A DNA stretch of 6,651 nt from positions 1 through 6,651 of the forward strand of contig DATKKX010000063.1 in the NCBI GenBank assembly GCA_035542775.1, given 5' to 3'. The notes beneath the pieces are model-generated. The model was not told the DNA's origin and made no database searches. It saw nothing but the letters and a program-made list of their open reading frames with translations. Each line of letters begins with the position of its first letter. Positions within the stretch are counted from its first letter, which is position 1. This stretch comes from DATKKX01 sp035542775. GTDB lineage: Bacteria > Planctomycetota > Phycisphaerae > UBA1845 > UTPLA1. This document shows positions 1-4,670 of the stretch, one piece after another. A program made the position numbers and the translations under genes.

Positions 1-44
1 AGAACTCGGCTTCCGCTTTCTGGTACTTCTCACGGGTTTGCTTC
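1..44. repeat. Left arm of a perfect 44-bp inverted repeat
   Basis: The first 44 bases are the exact reverse complement of 140-183, with a 95-base spacer. Pairing stops abruptly at 44/45 and 139/140. The outer end could run beyond the window, because the arm begins at base 1. The right arm encodes part of an amphipathic helix in an open frame, so this left arm is best read as an inverted copy of coding DNA. If the window starts at a contig end, a chimeric or fold-back assembly join is the simplest explanation. A real inverted duplication is the alternative. Confidence 0.9.
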
Positions 45-251
45 GACGACGCCACCGCCCAGCTCCGAGCCCTTGCGGAACTGCACAACGGCACCATCCC
101 GCTCAACGACCCAGATCTGATGCGAATCGAGGCCGATCTGAAGCAAACCCGTGAGAAGTACCAGAAAGCGGAAGCCGAGTTCTGGCGGCAGCTTGGCGTG
201 GTCGAACCGGCGGGAGAGGCTGAGGCCGTCAAAAAAGCCGACGAGCCATAA
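45..251 (+). CDS. C-terminal fragment of an unrecognised helical protein
   Basis: An open frame ends at the TAA at 249-251 and has no start in the reliable part of the window. The last ~68 residues include LAELHNGTIPLNDPDLMRI, then a charged Glu/Lys/Arg/Gln-rich helix (about 120-190) that could form a short coiled coil. The tail is Ala/Glu/Lys-rich and ends in KKADEP. The amino-acid mix and codon usage look coding. The frame stays open back to base 3, but bases 1-44 are an inverted copy, so sequence upstream of 45 should not be trusted as the true N-terminal continuation. I do not recognise the family, and too little remains to propose a function. An Met codon at 120 could start a mini-ORF, but the reading frame clearly extends upstream of it. 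Confidence 0.5.
   Translation, partial: DDATAQLRALAELHNGTIPLNDPDLMRIEADLKQTREKYQKAEAEFWRQLGVVEPAGEAEAVKKADEP
140..183. repeat. Right arm of the perfect 44-bp inverted repeat
   Basis: This arm is the exact reverse complement of 1-44. It lies inside the open frame ending at 251 and encodes roughly residues LKQTREKYQKAEAEF of that frame, which makes it the likely original copy. The stem is too long and too far from any U-tract to be an ordinary intrinsic terminator. Confidence 0.9.
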
Positions 252-261
252 AGTAAGCCTC

Positions 262-351
262 CAGGCTCACGTCACCGACGCCCTGGTCCGTTTCCTCGTC
301 CGGACCGAGAGCGCCGAAAACCTCATTGCCGACCTCGATCAGGCCCGGACT
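262..351 (+). pseudogene. Remnant resembling the C-terminus of a Cys/Met-metabolism PLP enzyme
   Basis: This frame differs from that of the upstream fragment. It reads AHVTDALVRFLVRTESAE and then NLIADLDQA. It closely resembles the last helix and strand of the cystathionine gamma-synthase / O-acetylhomoserine sulfhydrylase family, where the usual pattern is about 'LVRxSVGIEsxxdLIaDLeqAL'. The SVGI core is altered here to LVRT. No lysine-bearing PLP site, start codon or stop codon goes with it. The similarity runs out where the convergent glycosyltransferase gene ends (stop codon at 350-352). I see this as a decayed or truncated 3' end. Because only about 30 residues remain, chance resemblance or an assembly join cannot be excluded. 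Confidence 0.4.
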
Positions 352-1540
352 ACCCCTGCGCCCCCGCCATCACACTCCGAAACACCTCGCTATACCGCAT
401 CGCCACCGCTTCCCCGGAGAACCGCTGCCTCGCACGTGCGGCGATCGCGGGGCGGTCAAATCGGTCGTACTTCTCGATCAGCCGGCGAACGCCTGCCGCC
501 AGCGATGGCGGCTCGTCCATCTCCACCAGAACCCCGTCATTCTCACCGACGTGATCGCCGCAGGCCGTGCCGCGCGTGGTCAGCACAGGCAAGCCCGTGC
601 ACAGCGCCTCCGCCACCACCAGACCGAACGTCTCGCCGTGCGTGGGCAGCACCAAAAAATCGCTCTCCGCCATCAGCCTCGCTACCGTCGCCCGGTCGCA
701 ACGCCCGTGCATGAGCAGATGATCGCCCACCGCCGCCGCCAGCAGCCTGTTCTCAACCTCCACGGCCATCGGCCCGTCGCCGACGAAATGCCACTCCACA
801 TTCACCCCCGGGCCCAGCATCGCCGCCGCCTCGATCAGCTCTTCCACGCCTTTCTCATAGACAATCCGCCCCACGAAGATCGCCCGAAACGGCCCCGGCC
901 GGCGATCCCTCGACACCGGTATCGTGGTGAACGGCGCGGAGACGGGATTGCCGATGACGCCGATCGGGCGATGGAATCCGGCCGCACGGATCTCCCTGCG
1001 GCTGTGCTCGCTGACCGCGATGACCGCTGCCGCCTGATCCATCGCCGCCCGCACATATCGCTCGGCAGCCGCCGGATGCAGCGCCAGGGAAAAAGGACCC
1101 GTGTGCTCGGTCACCACAACGCGTTTCGAGAGCGGATCATCCAGATGGCTGCACGCCCAGCCCGGAGGGATCGCGCACATCGCATGCAGGATGTCCGGCG
1201 CCCCCTGCATCTCCCGATAGACCTCCATGCCCCGCGCCAACCATCGCCGGTAACGGTGCATCTGCATCCACGGCTGGCCCAGGGCCGTGTGCAGCCCGCG
1301 AACCCGTACCACCGCCGCCCCCGCGGTCGTTTCCGTCAGGACACGCGGTCGTAGTGGAATCGGCGCCCCCTCGCCGAGGAACCGCATGCTGACCAGATCG
1401 GGAAAAACGACCCCGACTTTCGCTCCCGCCTCGATAAAGGCGGCAGCATAGTCGGTGCAAAAAACGCCGGCCATCGGCTGCTCCGGCGACGGCCACCACG
1501 CCGGAACGATCAACACGTGCAGTCCGGTCAGCGAACCCAT
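350..1540 (-). CDS. GT4-family glycosyltransferase
   Basis: This is a complete cytoplasmic or membrane-associated GT-B-fold glycosyltransferase of 396 residues from the ATG at 1540, a typical GT4 length. It should move a sugar from a nucleotide donor to a glycan or lipid acceptor; the sugar is not predictable. Numbering from that ATG, the N-terminal domain opens with LHVLIVPAWWPS (residues 6-17), and PMAGVF follows a few residues on. TEHTG is near 144-148 (His146) and AVSEHSRREI near 175-184. The C-terminal donor domain has FVGRIVYEKG (222-231, with Arg225 and Lys230 as the usual phosphate contacts), HFVGDGP near 251, and the GT4 E-x7-E motif in ETFGLVVAE (Glu303, Glu311). A TTG at 1597 would add 19 residues that do not fit the family. 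A strong GAGGAG at 1568-1573 lies 27 nt before the ATG but 9 nt before an in-frame ATT (1556-1558), so the exact start is open. The gene is divergent from the next glycosyltransferase, and both probably serve one surface glycan. Confidence 0.9.
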   Translation of the reverse strand: MGSLTGLHVLIVPAWWPSPEQPMAGVFCTDYAAAFIEAGAKVGVVFPDLVSMRFLGEGAPIPLRPRVLTETTAGAAVVRVRGLHTALGQPWMQMHRYRRWLARGMEVYREMQGAPDILHAMCAIPPGWACSHLDDPLSKRVVVTEHTGPFSLALHPAAAERYVRAAMDQAAAVIAVSEHSRREIRAAGFHRPIGVIGNPVSAPFTTIPVSRDRRPGPFRAIFVGRIVYEKGVEELIEAAAMLGPGVNVEWHFVGDGPMAVEVENRLLAAAVGDHLLMHGRCDRATVARLMAESDFLVLPTHGETFGLVVAEALCTGLPVLTTRGTACGDHVGENDGVLVEMDEPPSLAAGVRRLIEKYDRFDRPAIAARARQRFSGEAVAMRYSEVFRSVMAGAQG

Positions 1541-1587
1541 GCCCGCACCCTGGAAAATCGCCCGAGACTCCTCTGCCTGGAATGAGA

Positions 1588-1616
1588 ACCATACCAATGG
1601 ACGGGCGGCTCGACAA
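1588..1616 (-). promoter_or_regulatory. Candidate sigma70-like promoter for the minus-strand glycosyltransferase
   Basis: Reading the minus strand, TTGTCG (1611-1616) and TATGGT (1588-1593) are separated by exactly 17 bases, and each matches four of six consensus positions. Transcription would begin near 1581, giving a leader of about 40 nt before the ATG at 1540. The TTG at 1597 would then lie upstream of the transcript start. The match is modest, and promoter rules in the probable host phylum are poorly known. No comparable plus-strand promoter was found in the divergent gap (1541-1633). Confidence 0.3.
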
Positions 1617-1633
1617 ACGTTTCAATTCCGGCA

Positions 1634-2932
1634 GTGACCGAAACGCCAGAACATTCCGAGCACAAGCTGCTTATGGTTGCCTATTGGTATCCGCCGGCTC
1701 TCGGCGCCGCCGCCGAGCGGGCCTGGGCCTTCGCCAGATGCCTTCCGAGGCACGACTGGCCTTGCATCGTGCTGACCGCCCGGCGGAGCAACCCGCCGCC
1801 TGCGGCGCCCGGCGTCACCGTCCACCACGTCCCCGCCTGTCTCTCCGGTGAAGATGTGCCGTTCCGCGACTACAACCCCGGACAACAACCCAGCCGCTTT
1901 CGAGCGTGCGTGCGGGAACTTCTCTTCCCCGACCGGTTCGTCTTCTGGCAGAGATCGGCGCTCAAGCCCGGCCTTGAGCTGATCCGCCGTCAAGGCATCG
2001 ACCTAATCCTGGCCTCGTTCCCGCCAGCCAGTACCGTAGTGCTGGCTCTACACTTGTCCCGTGACGCGGGCCTGCCCATGGTTCTTGACTTCCGCGACCG
2101 CTGGCTAGGGCCGGGCGGCTATGAGCCAGTCTTCTCCCGCACCCGCCGCAAGCACGCCGAGTTGGAGCGTACCGCCATTGCCCAAAGCGCCGCCATTGTC
2201 GCCATCTCCGATGCCATGGCCGATGCCATCGCCCACGAGCATGGCTATGACCAAAGACGAATCATGGTCATCCCCAACGGCTACGAGCCGGCAGTTGACG
2301 ATCTCGGATTGTCGCCCGCGCCAAGCCCATGGGCTCTTGCGTTGCAGCCCCCCGGTCCCGCTCCGTCGCCCCGCCCCCTGACCATCGCACACGTCGGCAC
2401 GGTCATCCCTCGCAACCGGCCGGACCTCTTCTTCCGTTCCATCCTCAAGCTGCTCAGTGGTAAGCGCCTGGGAGAAGTTGTGTTCAAATTCGTCGGCAAT
2501 CTATCTCACGACTACCTTACAGCCGCCGGACTGACGCAGGTCGTGCAGACAACCGGCCTGGTGCCACGCATGCAGGCCCTCCGCGAAATGCGCGCTGCTG
2601 ACGCCCTTTTCCTGCTGACCGGCCGCTATGTCGGCACCTGGGGCTACAACGCCAAGCTCTTCGAGTACCTCCGCGCCGGCCGCCCCATCCTCTGCCTCGA
2701 AGAGTCTCCCGGCAGCAACGACCGCAAGCTGCTGGAGCAACTCGCCGCTGAGCGATCCTTCTTCGCCCCGCTGGATGAGCCGGAGGCGATCGCTCGCGCC
2801 GTGGATGCCGTCCGCCTGTACCTCGCTGCCCCACCCCCGCCGACTGCCCCCATCGACGCATTCTCCGCCTACAGCCGCCCCAACCTCGTCGCCCGGCTGG
2901 CCGCCTTCCTCAACACCATCAAATTACGCTGA
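1634..2932 (+). CDS. GT4-like glycosyltransferase, second of a divergent pair
   Basis: This GT-B-type glycosyltransferase of 432 residues should be a cytoplasmic-face enzyme of surface-glycan assembly. The N-terminal domain begins KLLMVAYWYPPALGAAAER (11-29), the glycine-containing acceptor-side loop. LILASFPPAST (124-134) and LPMVLDFRDRW (147-157) follow, the latter typical of the GT4-like 'DFRDxW' subgroup. AAIVAISDAMAD and VIPNGYEP (212-219) close the domain. The donor domain contains IAHVGTV (251-257), FKFVGN, and YNAKLFEYLRAGRPILCL (338-355), which occupies the place of the E-x7-E motif. Only the second acidic position (Glu344) is kept, as is common in 'KLFEYL' members. A Pro/Ala-rich stretch (about 222-248) replaces a compact interdomain linker. 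The start is a GTG without a visible Shine-Dalgarno; the next in-frame Met (14) would cut into the first beta strand. Donor and acceptor are unknown. Confidence 0.87.
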   Translation: MTETPEHSEHKLLMVAYWYPPALGAAAERAWAFARCLPRHDWPCIVLTARRSNPPPAAPGVTVHHVPACLSGEDVPFRDYNPGQQPSRFRACVRELLFPDRFVFWQRSALKPGLELIRRQGIDLILASFPPASTVVLALHLSRDAGLPMVLDFRDRWLGPGGYEPVFSRTRRKHAELERTAIAQSAAIVAISDAMADAIAHEHGYDQRRIMVIPNGYEPAVDDLGLSPAPSPWALALQPPGPAPSPRPLTIAHVGTVIPRNRPDLFFRSILKLLSGKRLGEVVFKFVGNLSHDYLTAAGLTQVVQTTGLVPRMQALREMRAADALFLLTGRYVGTWGYNAKLFEYLRAGRPILCLEESPGSNDRKLLEQLAAERSFFAPLDEPEAIARAVDAVRLYLAAPPPPTAPIDAFSAYSRPNLVARLAAFLNTIKLR

Positions 2933-3032
2933 TCACCGCGCCGCCATGGAGGTACGGAGAAGGATAGCCGCCAGGACGAAGTCCACGCAGTGCTTTTCCA
3001 CCGCCGGAAGATGCGACTTCTTCCCCTTTTTT

Positions 3033-3060
3033 TTCATCCTTCATCCTTCATCCCTCATCC
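3033..3060. repeat. Four-copy TTCATCC heptamer tandem repeat
   Basis: Three exact TTCATCC units (3033-3039, 3040-3046, 3047-3053) are followed by a fourth with one change, CTCATCC (3054-3060). The tract is AT-richer than its surroundings and lies 45 bases before the start of the GT-C gene. A seven-base period would keep changing reading frame, so it is not a coding repeat. It may vary in copy number by slippage. Confidence 0.9.
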
Positions 3061-3094
3061 TTTGACGGCCAACGCCCCGGCCTCGCCGATAACT

Positions 3095-3100
3095 AAAGAG
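3095..3100 (+). promoter_or_regulatory. Weak ribosome binding site of the GT-C gene
   Basis: AAAGAG lies four bases upstream of the ATG at 3105. It is a partial match to the anti-Shine-Dalgarno, with short spacing. It is the only purine-rich stretch near the start and supports the chosen ATG. That start also places the first membrane helix at residues 13-32, as expected. Confidence 0.35.
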
Positions 3101-3104
3101 ACTC

Positions 3105-4670
3105 ATGCGGACAAGCTCCCCCATCCATCGGCCCCTCGCCACCGGCATTTGGTGGCTTGCCGCCGTCCTGTGCGCCGCCATCTGCGGCGCCATCTGGACT
3201 TACACCGTCGATGATGCCTACATCGTCTTTCGCTATGCCCGCAACCTTGTCGAAGGTCACGGGCCGGTCTTCAACGTCGGTGAGCGCGTCGAAGGCTTCT
3301 CCAGCCCTCTATGGCTGGCCGTCGCAACGGTTGCCGAGGGCCTGCGCTTACCCGTCGAGCACGTCTGCAAGGGCCTCAGTCTGGCGGCGGTAATCGCCAT
3401 GCTGTGGTACATCGCCCGACAGATCCGCGCCCTCACCCTAATGTCCCGCCTCCCCCTCCTCCTGCTGGCGAGTTACGCCCCTCTGCATGTCGCCGCTGTC
3501 TGCGGTCTCGAAACGGCCGTCAACGCGGCCGTCGTTGTCTGCCTCCTTTTCGCTGCGTACAAACCGAGCCCGCCCGGCAACGTTGTCACGACCGAGCTCT
3601 CCTCGCCGGCTCTCGCCCTGTGGGGCTCCCTGGCTCTGCTTTGCCGACCCGAAAACGGCCTGCTCGTCAGCGTACACGGCCTGTACCTGTGGTCCGCCCG
3701 CCCCGACCAGCGCCGCAGACTCTACATCGCCGCGGCGGTGTGGTGCGCCGTCGGTTCGCTGCTGACGCTCGCCCGTCTGGCTTATTACGGAGCCCTGCTC
3801 CCCAATACCGCTTTCGCCAAGGTGAGCCTCGACGCTGCATTCGGATCAGGCGGCCAGGGGTATTGCCTGTCCTGGTTGACGCAGTATTGGTGGCTGGTCG
3901 TTTTGGGCCTCTCCGCGCTGGCCGCTCCGTCGGAACGCAGGCTCATTGTAAACGCGTGGTTTCTGATCGCCGCCCAGGTCGCTTTCGTCTTCATCGTCGG
4001 CGGCGACTGGATGCCGCAGTGGCGCTTCCTTCTCCCTGCCGCCGTCCTCCTCGGGGTCCTCAGCTGCTACGGCATCGATGCGATCATCCTCCGGACCGGC
4101 CGCCCCACGCGGACAGTGCCCACCGTCGCCTGCCTGCTAGCCGTCGCGGCCCTGGCGGTAACACAGCTATGGCACTTCCGCTCCGTCCGCTGGTATCTCG
4201 ACTTCTACCAGCGCCAGCTCCAGGGTTTCGCCGCCGGGCCTGTACAGTACCTTGCCGACCACACCGGTCATGCCGATCTGGTCGTCGCCCGCGATGTCGG
4301 CATCCTCGGCTACAAGACCCGTTGCCGCGTCCTCGACGCCGTCGGCCTGACTGATCCCCATGTGGCCCGATCCTCCGGCTACCGTCACCGCGACCGGATC
4401 GACAGTGACTACATCTACACCCGCATGCCCGATTACCTGATGCTCCAGACCGGCAACGACCGCGACAGAGACCCCATCCCGCTCGACAACATCGCTCAGG
4501 CCCTGATGCGCGACGCCCGCTTCAGCGGCTACCGCCTCTGCCGCCGCTGGGACCTCCCCGGCCGCCATTACTGTGAAATCTACGCCCGGACATGCCAGGC
4601 CGCCGAATCGAACAGCTCAAACTCGGATCGGCCCTGCACTCCGCGCCAACAAGCCTTTATCGCCCCGTGA
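3105..4670 (+). CDS. Polytopic GT-C-type glycosyltransferase (AftB-like group)
   Basis: This is a 521-residue membrane protein with about ten hydrophobic segments (roughly 13-32, 84-102, 114-127, 130-151, 167-180, 205-228, 256-276, 281-299, 307-323, 337-355). A soluble C-terminal domain of ~165 residues follows, presumably periplasmic. The first outward loop carries the GT-C acidic motif in VDDAYIVFRYARNL (Asp36, Asp37), followed by EGHGPVFNVGERVEGFSSPL. Other signature pieces are RPENG (181-185), LLPNTAFAKV (231-240), GGDWMPQWRFLLP (299-311), ARDVGILGY (395-403) and DAVGLTD (411-417). This set is typical of a family that includes the mycobacterial arabinofuranosyltransferase AftB and many uncharacterised bacterial homologues. 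By family, it should move a sugar from a polyprenyl-phosphate carrier to an extracytoplasmic glycan or protein. The exact sugar is not predictable, and arabinose is not implied. It lies in the same orientation as the preceding glycosyltransferase after a 172-base gap. Its last 14 bases overlap the convergent peptidase gene. The Ser/Asn-rich tail after ~495 is unlikely to be structured. Confidence 0.85.
   Translation: MRTSSPIHRPLATGIWWLAAVLCAAICGAIWTYTVDDAYIVFRYARNLVEGHGPVFNVGERVEGFSSPLWLAVATVAEGLRLPVEHVCKGLSLAAVIAMLWYIARQIRALTLMSRLPLLLLASYAPLHVAAVCGLETAVNAAVVVCLLFAAYKPSPPGNVVTTELSSPALALWGSLALLCRPENGLLVSVHGLYLWSARPDQRRRLYIAAAVWCAVGSLLTLARLAYYGALLPNTAFAKVSLDAAFGSGGQGYCLSWLTQYWWLVVLGLSALAAPSERRLIVNAWFLIAAQVAFVFIVGGDWMPQWRFLLPAAVLLGVLSCYGIDAIILRTGRPTRTVPTVACLLAVAALAVTQLWHFRSVRWYLDFYQRQLQGFAAGPVQYLADHTGHADLVVARDVGILGYKTRCRVLDAVGLTDPHVARSSGYRHRDRIDSDYIYTRMPDYLMLQTGNDRDRDPIPLDNIAQALMRDARFSGYRLCRRWDLPGRHYCEIYARTCQAAESNSSNSDRPCTPRQQAFIAP

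Larger units (their letters stand above)
2933..3104. other. Intergenic region, possible dispersed element
   Basis: The 172 bases between the two plus-strand genes hold no convincing gene. Bases 2940-3030 stay open in several frames. On the minus strand one frame reads VEKHCVDFVLAAILLRTSMA before stopping, which looks more protein-like than random intergenic DNA but has no start or recognisable domain. A T8 run (3027-3034) leads into the heptamer tract. The block 'element plus T-run plus heptamers' resembles dispersed intergenic sequences I associate with planctomycete genomes. That is recollection and inference, not a database result. Confidence 0.4.

Noticed and set aside
256..267. Short palindrome AGCCT-CC-AGGCT after the first stop codon
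   Set aside because: A five-pair stem with a two-base loop and no T-tract is expected by chance in GC-rich DNA.
326..1354. Long plus-strand open frame (342 codons) opposite the first glycosyltransferase
   Set aside because: Its product is Arg/His/Pro-rich with no hydrophobic core pattern. This is the usual mirror frame of a GC-rich gene, and the minus strand carries clear GT4 motifs.
3006..3034. Possible intrinsic terminator: GGAAG/CTTCT hairpin followed by C4T8
   Set aside because: The stem is only four to five pairs including a G-T pair, and the T-run starts several bases after it. This is too weak to call.
2990..3214. Small open frame spanning the heptamer tract into the GT-C gene
   Set aside because: Its sequence is dictated by the 7-bp repeat and runs out of frame over a convincing gene. 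No ribosome binding site or domain supports it.
3311..4354. 347-codon frame overlapping the GT-C gene in another plus frame
   Set aside because: The translation is Arg/Pro-rich and lacks membrane helices, whereas the chosen frame shows family motifs and hydrophobic periodicity.
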